From Bacteroidales bacterium (GTDB taxonomy: Bacteria > Bacteroidota > Bacteroidia > Bacteroidales > Marinilabiliaceae), in NCBI GenBank assembly GCA_024401415.1, contig JAKSLC010000009.1, positions 1-36,434 on the forward strand: 36,434 nt of DNA. The letters are read 5' to 3'. Every line of letters begins with the position of its first letter. The first letter of the stretch is position 1. Below are positions 1 through 8,099 of this stretch, one piece after another. A program made the translations under genes and the position numbers. The notes under the pieces were generated by a model. That model had not been told where the DNA came from and searched no databases. It was given only the letters and a program-made list of their open reading frames with translations.

Positions 1-2
1 AT

Positions 3-587
3 GTCACTCTGGATTTGGGTTTTGAAAAGGATTCTCTGAAGCCTCGCCGCGTTAATTTGCCCACTGACAACTTCATGATCATGCTCGATGGAGCATTCGA
101 TGGTATAGAGGAGATCATTAAGAAGCGTAAGAAGTCCACATCTATGATTGGATTTTCAAACATAACTAGTTCTCGCGCTGATGCCGATGGAGAAAATAAG
201 TCTTTTCTTAAGTACCTCAATTCTGACGATCTTAAGTCATGGGGCTTCATGCCGGAACTCATTGGTCGTATCGGTAATTATGTCGTTCTTAACCATCTTT
301 CGACGGATGCTATCTACGATCTTTTGAAGAATGCTAAGAATAGTGTTCTCCAAGAGCATATTGATTTCTGTAGTAGTGTAAATGTCGATTTACAGTTCGA
401 TGATGAGGCTGTCCGCTATGTCGCCGAAGTTGCCCATAAATCAGGACTTGGCTTCCGTAATGTCAAGAGCCTCTTGGCTAAGGCTCTCAGTAATGTATAC
501 TATGATATGCCTGAGTCTTCTCAAGAGAAGATGGTCGTCAAGATTACTAAGGAGTATGTCATGAAACAATTGAATGAAAACCAATAA
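3..587 (+). CDS. ClpX-like AAA+ unfoldase, C-terminal part (5' end outside window)
   Basis: The reading frame is open from the window edge, so only the last 195 or so codons are present. ClpX uses ATP to unfold proteins and feed them to ClpP. The visible part aligns by eye with the second half of ClpX: a GAFDGIEEIIKKR segment, an IGF tripeptide (the ClpX loop that docks on ClpP), then GFMPELIGRI and a C-terminal small domain with GLGFRNVKSLLAKAL, which corresponds to the sensor-2 helix (GARGLRS in typical ClpX; the second Arg is Lys here). The Walker motifs and any N-terminal zinc domain lie upstream and cannot be checked. A SecB-like gene starts 11 bp downstream, so the two are probably co-transcribed. 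It could be a divergent second ClpX rather than the housekeeping copy. Confidence 0.85.
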   Translation, partial: VTLDLGFEKDSLKPRRVNLPTDNFMIMLDGAFDGIEEIIKKRKKSTSMIGFSNITSSRADADGENKSFLKYLNSDDLKSWGFMPELIGRIGNYVVLNHLSTDAIYDLLKNAKNSVLQEHIDFCSSVNVDLQFDDEAVRYVAEVAHKSGLGFRNVKSLLAKALSNVYYDMPESSQEKMVVKITKEYVMKQLNENQ

Positions 588-598
588 CCTTATATAAT

Positions 599-1693
599 AT
601 GAATACATTGAAACACAACGAATTATGCAGAGCTCTGAAACGCTTCTCATATGAAATCTCAGATACTCCTTGGGGTGATGCAAATTCTGAAGATGACTTC
701 TCTCTTAATGTTAAAGTCTCTGTTGATAGCAAAAAAAGAGAGGACGATCCGGACGAAGAGGGGGAGGTTTACCAGGTGAATCTTATCGTGGAGGTCGAAC
801 CTCAGATAACAAAAGTGCCGTTGTTCACTCTCAATGTGGTGTACGGCGCTTTGATACAAGTTCTTGCTGATAATCCTTCCACAGAAGAATTGAATCATCT
901 TCTCAAAGTTAAAGTTCCCGAAGCTTTGTATGATGAAGTGAGAGGTCTGATCTGGAATGCAACTTCTCATACTGGATTCTCTCCTTTGATGTTGAAGGAT
1001 TGCGATTTCGAGAATCTCTCCAATAACGTTGGGTCGTACGAGGAGCAGTTCGATAAAGCACTTAGTGCTCTGAAGGCGCGTGAGCCATATAATATCTATC
1101 CTCTTGGGTTCCAGTGGCTGGTCGAGGATATGAACCTTAACGAGGATTCAAAGAATATCTCAAATGCTATGATGGAAGATCCAGGTATGAATTTGGATAG
1201 TTTTGAAACTATGCCTTTCTATAAGTATTATGTACGCTTCTTCGATCCTATTGAGTATAACCACCCTGATTTCGATAATTGTGAAGATTCGCTCTGGCCT
1301 ATGCTCTTTCAGATGTCTTTCGCTCTGTCCGATGAAGTGGAAATTTCTGCCGGTGATGCAAAATACCCTGAACTGGAGTTTCCTCTATGGGGTAAAACAA
1401 TGAAGGTCTCAGAGATGTCGTTGGATGAGGTGAAGGTTGCTGTGTGCTATTTTTTCTCCCTTTTGAAAACCATTGCTATTATGTATCGCACTTCTCTCAC
1501 GGTTAATGATGAGTTCGCTGAAACGTTGGACGATTTTCATTTTGTTACCAAGGAGGAGCTGTTGAAAATCCACAATTTCGAAGACGGAAATGGTAATGAC
1601 AAAGATCCTATGTTTCGTATCATGGATAATTTTTACGATTGCCTCCAAAACTACGAAGAGCAAGTAGTTTTCGCGCCACTGCCAAAGGAATAG
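599..1693 (+). CDS. SecB-like chaperone domain fused to an unknown C-terminal domain
   Basis: This is a 364-residue protein. Residues about 5-140 resemble the SecB fold family. They contain an acidic loop (about 45-56), a strand beginning VYQVNLIVEVEP, a segment VVYGALIQV in place of the usual YxGLF strand, and a closing VPEALYDEVRGLIW...GFSPLMLKDCDF that parallels the SecB CPxxLFPYAR...GFPxLxLxPxNF signature. SecB proteins hold clients unfolded for export or for toxin-antitoxin control. Residues about 140-364 are acidic, rich in aromatic residues, and not recognised. SecB proper is only about 150-170 residues, so this protein is more than twice as long. It starts 11 bp after the ClpX-like gene, which suggests a chaperone-unfoldase pair. 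The domain call is moderately sure; the function is inferred. Confidence 0.65.
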   Translation: MNTLKHNELCRALKRFSYEISDTPWGDANSEDDFSLNVKVSVDSKKREDDPDEEGEVYQVNLIVEVEPQITKVPLFTLNVVYGALIQVLADNPSTEELNHLLKVKVPEALYDEVRGLIWNATSHTGFSPLMLKDCDFENLSNNVGSYEEQFDKALSALKAREPYNIYPLGFQWLVEDMNLNEDSKNISNAMMEDPGMNLDSFETMPFYKYYVRFFDPIEYNHPDFDNCEDSLWPMLFQMSFALSDEVEISAGDAKYPELEFPLWGKTMKVSEMSLDEVKVAVCYFFSLLKTIAIMYRTSLTVNDEFAETLDDFHFVTKEELLKIHNFEDGNGNDKDPMFRIMDNFYDCLQNYEEQVVFAPLPKE

Positions 1694-1712
1694 TGTGTCT
1701 TCTTATAAGCAA

Positions 1713-1761
1713 AAACTCCCTACTGTATAGCACCGCGAAAGCGGTCTGCAGTAGGGAGTTT
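1713..1761. terminator. Bidirectional terminator between convergent genes
   Basis: A perfect 13-bp stem (1713-1725 with 1749-1761) encloses an inner 5-bp stem capped by a GAAA loop (1732-1745). On the minus strand the stem runs straight into a T-rich stretch, and on the plus strand it ends in TTTAATATTT. It sits between the stop of the SecB-like gene and the stop of the leftward lipoprotein gene, so it can serve both. Confidence 0.85.
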
Positions 1762-1795
1762 AATATTTCAAAAGTGCTATGTCTGTATCGCAAGT

Positions 1796-2272
1796 TCAGT
1801 AAGACCGTACATAGTGTGCGTTGCATTTGGTATTTTTGTATGTCATGCTCTTTGGTACTGGATATACAATGCACCAGCGCTCCATGACGCAAAGCATGTT
1901 TTGCTTTATGAAGACGTCGAGTCTGTAATTGCCATCAGTAGTCTCGTCAATTCTTACCTTGGCAAATGCAACGCCATAGTTAGATGTGCCATTTATTATC
2001 ACGGCATTGTTTGCATCAAAGTCTATATCCACGTCATGCTTCCCCTCAGAGAAGTATCTGTCGAAGTCACTTTTGTTGCTTACTACATGGTATCCACTGT
2101 CTACCACAGTAGGATAATGATGAATAACGTCTAACGTATCACCATCAAAATCAAGTGGGTCGTTAATGTAGTCGATAGGGTACAAGTGGGCTAATGGCGT
2201 GTCTGGCTCTTCTTCGCAAGCCACAAATGCTAATGCTGCAAGTAATACAGCTAATATTTTTGTTAAACTCAT
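1796..2272 (-). CDS. Putative lipoprotein, unknown function
   Basis: This is a 158-residue protein with a lipoprotein signal: a short N-terminus with Lys5, a hydrophobic stretch, and FVAC with the lipidated Cys at residue 19, followed by acidic residues (EEEPD). In Bacteroidetes such proteins are anchored in the envelope, often at the outer membrane. The mature part has many Asp and Tyr residues and no motif I recognise. It ends at the bidirectional terminator and is the last of four leftward genes, 55 bp after the mutarotase, so it may be read from the same transcript or from a weak promoter of its own. Confidence 0.75.
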   Translation of the reverse strand: MSLTKILAVLLAALAFVACEEEPDTPLAHLYPIDYINDPLDFDGDTLDVIHHYPTVVDSGYHVVSNKSDFDRYFSEGKHDVDIDFDANNAVIINGTSNYGVAFAKVRIDETTDGNYRLDVFIKQNMLCVMERWCIVYPVPKSMTYKNTKCNAHYVRSY

Positions 2273-2327
2273 GACGGTTATAATTTTTGGTTACTGCATG
2301 ATATTTAAGCAATAATCGTGCCAAAGC

Positions 2328-2705
2328 CTATTCGTAGAGGTAGAAAATGCGTTCCATTCCTTGCCATTTCTCGTCGCTGGTAGCTCCCTTTGCGCATTGC
2401 TGAAATGCCGCTACGGTATTCTCCCACTCTTCTTGACGAGGTAATGTGGCTAATCTAGACATGGCACTATCCCAATCAAAGTCCAGTGGGGTCTCTACTA
2501 TCATGAAAAGAAGGTTCGAGTATCTGTATATCTCCATCTCCAGGATGCCTACTTCTCTGATGCCGTCTCTTATCTCCTTCCAGCTGCACTCTGGACTATG
2601 GAGTCGTTCGTACTCGGCTATTAGTGCCGGTTCGTTTACTAGTTGTAATGTTTGGCAATATCTTTTAGTTGGAATGCCAATTTGTTTAACGTTGTATGAT
2701 TTCAT
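2328..2705 (-). CDS. rhaM: L-rhamnose mutarotase family protein
   Basis: At 125 residues the protein is slightly longer than the roughly 105-residue RhaM family (formerly DUF718), which interconverts the alpha and beta anomers of L-rhamnose. Family features are visible in order: RYCQTLQLVNEP, then YERLHSPECSWKEI (the LH...W pattern near the active site), IREVGILEMEIYRYSNLLF, and a late PRQEEWENTVAAFQ. No other rhamnose gene is near, so a catabolic role in this locus is not shown. The upstream leader is A-rich and contains three copies of an 8-bp AAAAACAT unit (2708-2731 on the plus strand), typical of Bacteroidetes leaders without a Shine-Dalgarno site. Confidence 0.8.
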   Translation of the reverse strand: MKSYNVKQIGIPTKRYCQTLQLVNEPALIAEYERLHSPECSWKEIRDGIREVGILEMEIYRYSNLLFMIVETPLDFDWDSAMSRLATLPRQEEWENTVAAFQQCAKGATSDEKWQGMERIFYLYE

Positions 2706-2815
2706 ATATGTTTTTATGTTTTTATGTTTTTAGTCAAATAGTCTGTGTCAACCATGCACAATGGCAACCTTACAGAAAATCTCTACACCCCCTACGTCCT
2801 TCCTGTGTTCCACCC

Positions 2816-3253
2816 CTATTTCAGGTGTGTTATAATGTTGTCAAGTTGTGGCGCTATTGCTGTTAGGTCTGATAGTTTCAGATCGTCGTCAAGTATCGTG
2901 TCTAGCATACAGCTAGGTATCTCTTTGGCTTTCTCTTCCAGCTTCTTGCCCTCTTTTGTCAGGGCTATAATCCTTTGTCGGGTATCTACTTGTCCCTTGC
3001 AACGTACTATCAGTCCCATCTTTTCCATGCGTTGTAGCAATGGTGTCAGGGTGTTGGTCTCTAATCCTATCTGCTCTGTTATTTCGCTTATTACTCTATT
3101 GTCTTTCTCCCACAAAACAAGTAATACTAAATATTGAGGATAGGTTATGCCTAGCTCTTTGAAGAATGGAGCGTATGCCTGAATTATAAGTCGCGAGGCC
3201 GTATATAGTCTGAAACAAAGTTGGTTCTGCAGTTTTAATTGCTCGTATGCCAT
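2816..3253 (-). CDS. OhrR/MarR-family peroxide-sensing repressor
   Basis: This is a 145-residue winged-helix regulator. The N-terminus LQNQLCFRLYTASRLI with Cys13, followed by GITYPQYLVLLVLWE, matches the OhrR branch of MarR. In that branch the N-terminal Cys is oxidised by organic hydroperoxides and DNA is released. The recognition helix region NTLTPLLQRMEKMGLI and the wing VDTRQRIIALT are present. Additional Cys residues sit in the wing (VRCKG) and near the C-terminus. It lies 49 bp after the ferritin-like gene and is probably in its operon. A palindromic operator overlaps that operon's promoter, so autoregulation is likely. No ohr (OsmC-type) gene is adjacent, so the target here would be the ferritin-like protein. 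Confidence 0.85.
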   Translation of the reverse strand: MAYEQLKLQNQLCFRLYTASRLIIQAYAPFFKELGITYPQYLVLLVLWEKDNRVISEITEQIGLETNTLTPLLQRMEKMGLIVRCKGQVDTRQRIIALTKEGKKLEEKAKEIPSCMLDTILDDDLKLSDLTAIAPQLDNIITHLK

Positions 3254-3302
3254 CTTATTTTTGTTTTGTTTTGCCTGTTCTTACGAATATACCGCCTTGT
3301 GG

Positions 3303-3704
3303 TTAGCTGAATAGCTCTTTTACTATCCCGTCTAGTAGATCGCCGTGTCTGCCTTCGTCAAGACGCATCGTCTCAAGTTCCGGATACTCCGCTGCAAATG
3401 GCTTGTATGTCTCTAGTGCCTTGTGTTCTGTCTTGGCAAGGAACTGTAGAGTGCGTTTCTTGCCTATTAGGTATGTGAGGCAATTTACAATGTTTGATAG
3501 GGTAGCCTTTGGCTTGAGTGTCTCTCCTGTAATCTTGCGTAGCATGTTGGCATGTCGTCCTTCGTCTGAGCCTATCTTCATGAGTGTCTCATATATAGCT
3601 GGATGGTTCTTTGCTACTCTGTCGGCAAGCTTTTGATATACCAATACTGCATCGATCTCGCCCTGCTGCGACTTTAAAAGTTGCTTTTTTGTAATGTTTC
3701 CCAT
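3303..3704 (-). CDS. Ferritin-like di-iron protein
   Basis: This 133-residue, mainly helical protein carries the ligands of a ferritin/rubrerythrin-type four-helix bundle: Glu16, a first DEGRH box (Glu48 and His51), Glu93 in KTEHKALETY, and a second DEGRH box (Glu117 and His120). The spacing is that of a duplicated E...ExxH di-iron site. It lacks the C-terminal rubredoxin domain of classical rubrerythrin. Such proteins oxidise iron or reduce peroxide. It is first in an operon with an OhrR/MarR regulator, which supports a role in peroxide or iron stress. It is not a canonical ferritin cage protein (too short). The exact activity is unknown. Confidence 0.75.
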   Translation of the reverse strand: MGNITKKQLLKSQQGEIDAVLVYQKLADRVAKNHPAIYETLMKIGSDEGRHANMLRKITGETLKPKATLSNIVNCLTYLIGKKRTLQFLAKTEHKALETYKPFAAEYPELETMRLDEGRHGDLLDGIVKELFS

Positions 3705-3811
3705 TTTGTCTATTGTATTAGGTTGTTTTATGCTTGCTTATTAAATATCGCAAGCGATTGTTTATTGTATAAAATTGATGTTGGTAAAAAGTATTGTTGC
3801 TTTTCACGCTG

Positions 3812-3819
3812 CAAATGTA
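3812..3819 (-). promoter_or_regulatory. Bacteroidetes -7 box for the ferritin-OhrR operon
   Basis: Read leftward, the sequence is TACATTTG, a full match to TAnnTTTG. It lies about 108 bp upstream of the ferritin-like start. No TTTG stands at the -33 position; that position falls inside the inverted repeat at 3834-3851. Confidence 0.5.
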
Positions 3820-3833
3820 GTATTTATTTTTAA

Positions 3834-3851
3834 TACATCGTACACGATGTA
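3834..3851. promoter_or_regulatory. Palindromic operator, probable OhrR/MarR site
   Basis: A perfect inverted repeat of two 8-bp arms (TACATCGT and ACGATGTA) is separated by AC. Size and symmetry fit MarR-family dimers, whose OhrR sites start with TACA and end with TGTA. It covers the -33 region of the predicted leftward promoter, so a bound dimer would block the polymerase. Confidence 0.6.
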
Positions 3852-3954
3852 AAATATTTTTTCTTCTCTCATATTAATTACCTTCTTGCGAACTTTTTTT
3901 GCTATTCGTCGTAACACAATAATATGTCTTATTTTGTAGTATAGAATCTCTTTT

Positions 3955-5730
3955 ATGGATAACCGTTGGAATAAATTGACTACCCTGATAATGGGTCCTG
4001 TTATTGCTGCAATTGCAATCTTTTTAGGTCTCCTCGTTACCAATTACTTTGTAGTAAAATCAGATATCAAAGAGTTGTCTTTGGCAGATTTGCATTCCAA
4101 GGCAGGTGTTTTTGGAAATGAGTTTTTCAAGCATGGTCAGGCTCTTGCTCAGGTTAATGCTTCTTTGAGTGATAACTATGCAGAACTGTATGAGAAGATT
4201 CGCAAAAGAGATATGGATTATCTTAATACCGAGATGGAATGGTATAAGATGACTTCTAAACTGTATGCGTATATTCTTACTGATACTGAGGGAGAACTCA
4301 TTTTGGCCTCGCAAGATAATATCAATACTGAAACTCTTTCTGGTATTGTAGCTGCTGTGCAGGAACGAGGTCGCGTGTCTGGTATGGATCCTATATTTGA
4401 AGATCAATATTGTACATTCAGCGCAGATTATATAAGGGATGATGATGATGTGCCTGTGGCTATATATGTAGCTGTGGGCATGAATACCAGCATAAAAGGT
4501 CAATTGGCATTGGGCGTTAATATCGAAGGTGCCACATCTTTGTTGTTTGATACGACGCATTGTATAGCGTCTACATATCTCGACGCAAGCGAATATTCTA
4601 AAATACCAACACCTCAAATGATTATCGATACCTGTTTCGTGGGGTGGAAGGGTCCTGTAATGGAACTCGAGATCGACAATGTTTATGGGTATTATTATTG
4701 TACTCCTATCGGTAGCTATAAGGGCAATGTGTCTGCTGTTGTGACGGTTCATGCATTCATGCAGAAAACAGAGGACGTCGTGTCTAAGCAAGGTACTATT
4801 TTGTTGATGTGTACCATTGTCTCTATTTGCGTGTGTTTGCTGTTGGTTTTCCTCTTGAGAATCCGATTGATAAAGCCTGTTAGGCATTTTGTCGAAAAGA
4901 TGAAGAATCTGGCAGATGGTGATTTGACGGGCGACGTGCTTATACACAATTCTTGCTCTGAGATAATTGCAATAAGCGAGAGCGCTCAGGCAATGAAAGA
5001 TAATATAAGAGGTGTGCTCGTGCCGATAATTGAGAAGACAAAAGAGACAAGTCTTAATACCAATAAGTTGGCCCAAGTGTCTATTGTCGTGTCTGAAGCA
5101 GCTGGCAACCAGGCTGCTGCATTGGAGGAGATTTCAAGTACAATGGAGGAGATGAATTCTAATTCAGAGCAGAATAGTTTCAATGCAAAGAATGCTAATG
5201 ATCTGGCTAAGAGTATAGGTCAGGAGATGAAGATAGTGGGAGAGTCTTCTGCAAGTAGTTCTGAATCAATTTCTCGTATAGCTAGCAATATTGAGGCAAT
5301 TAATGAGCTCGTGAAACAGACTAATATTCTGGCTCTCAACGCATCTGTAGAGGCAGCTAGGGCTGGCGAACAAGGTAAGGGGTTTGCTGTCGTAGCTAAG
5401 GAAGTCGGTCGTTTGGCTGAACAGACTAGAGAGACATCTGAGGGTATTACTCAGAATGCTAATAGCAGTATCCAGGAGGTCGACGGTACTAATGAGCGTA
5501 TCAAGGATATTGTTCCTAAGATTGAGCAGATAGTGTCTCAGATGAATGAGATTACTGCGGCTAGTATAGAGCAGAATGCAGGTGCAACACAAGTCAATTC
5601 TGTTATTGCCGATCTGAATCGTATTACTCAAGAGAATGCAGCTTCGGCAGAAGAGATGGCTTCGCGTACTGCTGAGATTCAGAAGATGGTTGCGGAGATG
5701 GGCGAGGCGATAAAGGTGTTTAAGGTGTAA
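3955..5730 (+). CDS. Methyl-accepting chemotaxis protein
   Basis: This is a 591-residue transmembrane chemoreceptor. A first membrane helix (about 8-33) is followed by a periplasmic sensor (about 35-278) with a Cache-like pattern (YAYILTDTEGELI). Then come a second membrane helix (about 281-303), a HAMP linker (KPVRHFVEKMKNLADGDLTG) and a cytoplasmic signalling coiled coil. The conserved hairpin tip spans about 455-490 (QTNILALNASVEAARAGE...GFAVVAKEVGRLAEQT). Receptors of this type control CheA through CheW. Neither cheA, cheW nor methylation enzymes lie in the window, and most Bacteroidales lack flagella, so its output is unclear. It is a single-gene unit divergent from the ferritin-like operon. 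The family call is firm. Confidence 0.93.
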   Translation: MDNRWNKLTTLIMGPVIAAIAIFLGLLVTNYFVVKSDIKELSLADLHSKAGVFGNEFFKHGQALAQVNASLSDNYAELYEKIRKRDMDYLNTEMEWYKMTSKLYAYILTDTEGELILASQDNINTETLSGIVAAVQERGRVSGMDPIFEDQYCTFSADYIRDDDDVPVAIYVAVGMNTSIKGQLALGVNIEGATSLLFDTTHCIASTYLDASEYSKIPTPQMIIDTCFVGWKGPVMELEIDNVYGYYYCTPIGSYKGNVSAVVTVHAFMQKTEDVVSKQGTILLMCTIVSICVCLLLVFLLRIRLIKPVRHFVEKMKNLADGDLTGDVLIHNSCSEIIAISESAQAMKDNIRGVLVPIIEKTKETSLNTNKLAQVSIVVSEAAGNQAAALEEISSTMEEMNSNSEQNSFNAKNANDLAKSIGQEMKIVGESSASSSESISRIASNIEAINELVKQTNILALNASVEAARAGEQGKGFAVVAKEVGRLAEQTRETSEGITQNANSSIQEVDGTNERIKDIVPKIEQIVSQMNEITAASIEQNAGATQVNSVIADLNRITQENAASAEEMASRTAEIQKMVAEMGEAIKVFKV

Positions 5731-5828
5731 TACTTTTCCTCCATAATAAAAAGATTGTGGGCAAGCTGTACCTTCCCTTATGCTGGCAACTGCTTAGCCA
5801 TAGGTTCGTGACGCATATATTGTGTCGT

Positions 5829-6494
5829 TTACCATAAGGTGTTGTTCGGCAGTGATTCCCATTGTACGTCGCTGCCGTCTGTGACTTCGTCTTTGTTGCG
5901 CGTTTCAGATAGTGCTTTCCTTAGTTCGTATCGTCTGTCTGCTGCCATTTTGTTTAGGGTCTTATATACTGTCTTCTTTCTGCTTTCATTCCAGTATGTA
6001 TGGCCTGACAGTTGGCTTATGCCGACTTTCGCTTCATATTTGTCATAAAAACAAATGCTTCTACTATTTGTGTGACGATTGTAATGCAGTGTCACTTCCA
6101 GATCTTCTAGCGCTATCTCATGGATTTTGTCTTGGGCGTCATATTGACTCTCGTATATTTTTACCTTTTGGTCGGAAGTGATGATAATTCGGTGAATGGT
6201 ATACTGTTCTGATACCATGTGCATTACATTCACACGCCCATCTTTGTACTTCGTAATTGGCGTCGGAAAGTCAAGAAACAACTGCTCGCCATTTTCTACC
6301 GGCTTTTTGCTCGCCATGCCATTCTTGACAGCCTCTTCTATCTCGATATTCAGAATCAAGTCCGTGTAGGCCGACTTGGGGCTGGTATCCCGCATCAACC
6401 ATTTAAGACTGACAGCAACAGCAATGCAGATTGTTAATATGATTATAAGTAGAATATTCACGTCCTCTATATTTCGAATGTCATAGATTAACAA
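5829..6494 (-). CDS. Membrane-anchored protein of unknown function
   Basis: This 221-residue protein has a single N-terminal membrane segment (about 13-33, LLIIILTICIAVAVSLKWLM) followed by a soluble, charged domain. No catalytic motif is recognised. The C-terminal half is basic and then acidic (ESRKKTVYKTLNKMAADRR). It is convergent with the chemoreceptor and divergent from the phosphoesterase. A TACATTTG promoter element lies 17 bp before its start codon. Confidence 0.65.
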   Translation of the reverse strand: MLIYDIRNIEDVNILLIIILTICIAVAVSLKWLMRDTSPKSAYTDLILNIEIEEAVKNGMASKKPVENGEQLFLDFPTPITKYKDGRVNVMHMVSEQYTIHRIIITSDQKVKIYESQYDAQDKIHEIALEDLEVTLHYNRHTNSRSICFYDKYEAKVGISQLSGHTYWNESRKKTVYKTLNKMAADRRYELRKALSETRNKDEVTDGSDVQWESLPNNTLW

Positions 6495-6510
6495 ATGGTG
6501 TCTACAACTG

Positions 6511-6518
6511 CAAATGTA
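6511..6518 (-). promoter_or_regulatory. Bacteroidetes -7 box upstream of the membrane-anchored protein
   Basis: The leftward sequence TACATTTG matches TAnnTTTG and lies 17 bp before the start at 6494. No clear TTTG is found at the -33 position, so the call is tentative. Confidence 0.4.
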
Positions 6519-6594
6519 ATATTTTTACACCCATCTGAGAAAGAGTATTGGCAATTATGAATTTTGATTAAATGGTATTACTTTTATAGTCGAT

Positions 6595-7404
6595 ATGCAG
6601 AGATATAACGTTATAGGTGATATTCATGGCCGTACTAAATGGAGGATGCTTGTTGTAGATGACGCAACGAATATCTTTCTAGGCGACTATTTCGACCCGT
6701 ATTCCTTCATGTCGTTCGATGATATGAAGACCAATTTTCTCGAGATAAAGGAATATTGTAGGGAGCATGGCGGAGTAATGCTTATGGGTAATCACGATCT
6801 GCATTATTTTCACCATGAGGAGTCTTCTCGAATGGATATTGACAGTAAGGATGAGATTAGGGATTTGCTTTGCGGGATTGTGTCTGATAGGTCAATAGCG
6901 TATGCCATAAATGAGAGTATTATATGTTCGCATGCTGGCTTTACTGACCCTTGGGTGCGGGTTGAGTCGGAGATTCGCTCGGAATATAAGCTGGATGAAA
7001 CGTCTGATGCTTGCCGTCTGGCTGACTTCGCCAATGAGTTGTTCTGCAAGCAGTATTACGATATGTGCAATGGCAGGGTAGAAGAGTCGTTGCCTTCGTT
7101 CCGTTTCAGGAATCATGCAAGGCATATCGACTCCTATGGTATTTCGCCAGCCCAATCTCCTGTATGGGTTCGCCCAGAGACTCTATGCCAATACGCATTC
7201 AACAAACAGAAAATAACACAGATAGTAGGTCATACGCAGCAATATGGTATCAGACGAATATCTCTTACGCCCGCCAATCCAGGCCCGGAACTGATACTAG
7301 TAGACTGTCTGGAGCACCCTACAGCCCAGTCGTTGCTCATCATCCTAAACGACGACGGCACCACAAAGTCTGAAATCAACTATATGTACCGACAAACTCT
7401 CTAA
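6595..7404 (+). CDS. Calcineurin-like metallophosphoesterase
   Basis: This 269-residue protein has the full set of metal-binding motifs of the serine/threonine phosphatase-like superfamily: GDIHG (8-12), GDYFD (30-34), GNHD (65-68), SHAG (112-115) and GHT (212-214). They coordinate two metal ions that hydrolyse phosphomonoesters, phosphodiesters or diadenosine polyphosphates; the substrate cannot be told from the sequence. GDYFD replaces the more common GDxVDRG, which makes a classical PPP protein phosphatase less likely. It has no signal peptide and is predicted to be cytoplasmic. It stands alone, with a methyltransferase gene converging on it 17 bp downstream. Confidence 0.85.
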   Translation: MQRYNVIGDIHGRTKWRMLVVDDATNIFLGDYFDPYSFMSFDDMKTNFLEIKEYCREHGGVMLMGNHDLHYFHHEESSRMDIDSKDEIRDLLCGIVSDRSIAYAINESIICSHAGFTDPWVRVESEIRSEYKLDETSDACRLADFANELFCKQYYDMCNGRVEESLPSFRFRNHARHIDSYGISPAQSPVWVRPETLCQYAFNKQKITQIVGHTQQYGIRRISLTPANPGPELILVDCLEHPTAQSLLIILNDDGTTKSEINYMYRQTL

Positions 7405-7421
7405 CGGCCTACCCAAAGTTT

Positions 7422-8018
7422 CTATTTCTCTATTATCGCAAATGCACAAGGCATACGCCCATCCACCAGGCTATATTGACTAACCGTGATGTTGTGGACG
7501 ATAAAGAACTCTTTATAGCTGTCAAAGTCAAATGATTTTTTGAATCTCACGCCAATCATTGATAGTAGTTTCGCAGCGATTATAGCGCTTTTGCTCGTTT
7601 CGTTTATGTACGTGGGTATTATTATCTTGCCTCCTGTCTTGCAAACTCTTTGCATCTCAGATAGTGCCTTGCCAGAATTGTCTACAAGGTGTATGACGTT
7701 CGCAGCCACCACAACGTCAAATTGCTCATCTTCAAATGGAAGGTCAAGAATATCTGCATTCAGGAATGTGGTGTTCCTGTAGCCTTTCAGTTTCTTGCGT
7801 GCCTGTTTCATCATTCCTTCTGAGTAGTCCGTGGCTGTCACCTTTTTGCAGATCTGCGCCATCGGCAACGTAAGCAATCCCGTTCCACACGCACATTCCA
7901 AAACTGTGTCGTCTCGTGTGACGTGCCTCTTTATCTCTTCTGCAATGCCTCTAAAGCATTTGCCGTTGTAGATTGTCTCAAATGTATCGTACAGCGGTGA
8001 TAGTATATCCCAAATCAT
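7422..8018 (-). CDS. Class I SAM-dependent methyltransferase
   Basis: This 198-residue protein has a Rossmann-type methyltransferase core. Motif I is VLECACGTG (39-47), followed by an acidic strand end in VTATDYSEGMMKQAR. Motif IV-like VVVAANVIHLVDNSGKAL and the post-motif CKTGGKIIIPTY of the UbiE/Methyltransf_11 group are also present. It transfers a methyl group from S-adenosylmethionine; the acceptor is unknown. It is divergent from pnuC, and a 15-bp palindrome sits between the two promoters, so the two genes may share a regulator. Confidence 0.85.
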   Translation of the reverse strand: MIWDILSPLYDTFETIYNGKCFRGIAEEIKRHVTRDDTVLECACGTGLLTLPMAQICKKVTATDYSEGMMKQARKKLKGYRNTTFLNADILDLPFEDEQFDVVVAANVIHLVDNSGKALSEMQRVCKTGGKIIIPTYINETSKSAIIAAKLLSMIGVRFKKSFDFDSYKEFFIVHNITVSQYSLVDGRMPCAFAIIEK

Positions 8019-8061
8019 TGCCTTGTCGTTTTTTCGTATGTCGTTTTGTCGTTTCTCAGTG

Positions 8062-8069
8062 CAAAGCTA
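8062..8069 (-). promoter_or_regulatory. Bacteroidetes -7 box for the methyltransferase gene
   Basis: Read leftward this is TAGCTTTG, a full match to TAnnTTTG, 44 bp before the start codon. With a 19-bp spacer the -33 position (8089-8092) falls inside the palindrome at 8082-8096 and does not match TTTG well. Confidence 0.45.
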
Positions 8070-8081
8070 AGGATAGGGTAG

Positions 8082-8096
8082 TGCAACTAAGTTGCA
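8082..8096. promoter_or_regulatory. Palindromic operator between the methyltransferase and pnuC promoters
   Basis: Two perfect 7-bp arms (TGCAACT and AGTTGCA) flank a central A. The site ends four bases before the -33 box of the pnuC promoter and covers the -33 position of the leftward promoter. A bound protein could therefore affect both genes. The regulator is not encoded nearby. Confidence 0.5.
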
Positions 8097-8099
8097 GAT

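Noticed and set aside
4060..5076. A 338-codon open frame antisense to the chemoreceptor
   Set aside because: It is a shadow of the opposite frame; the composition (Ile, His, Cys, Arg) is unlike a real protein and the plus-strand gene is certain.
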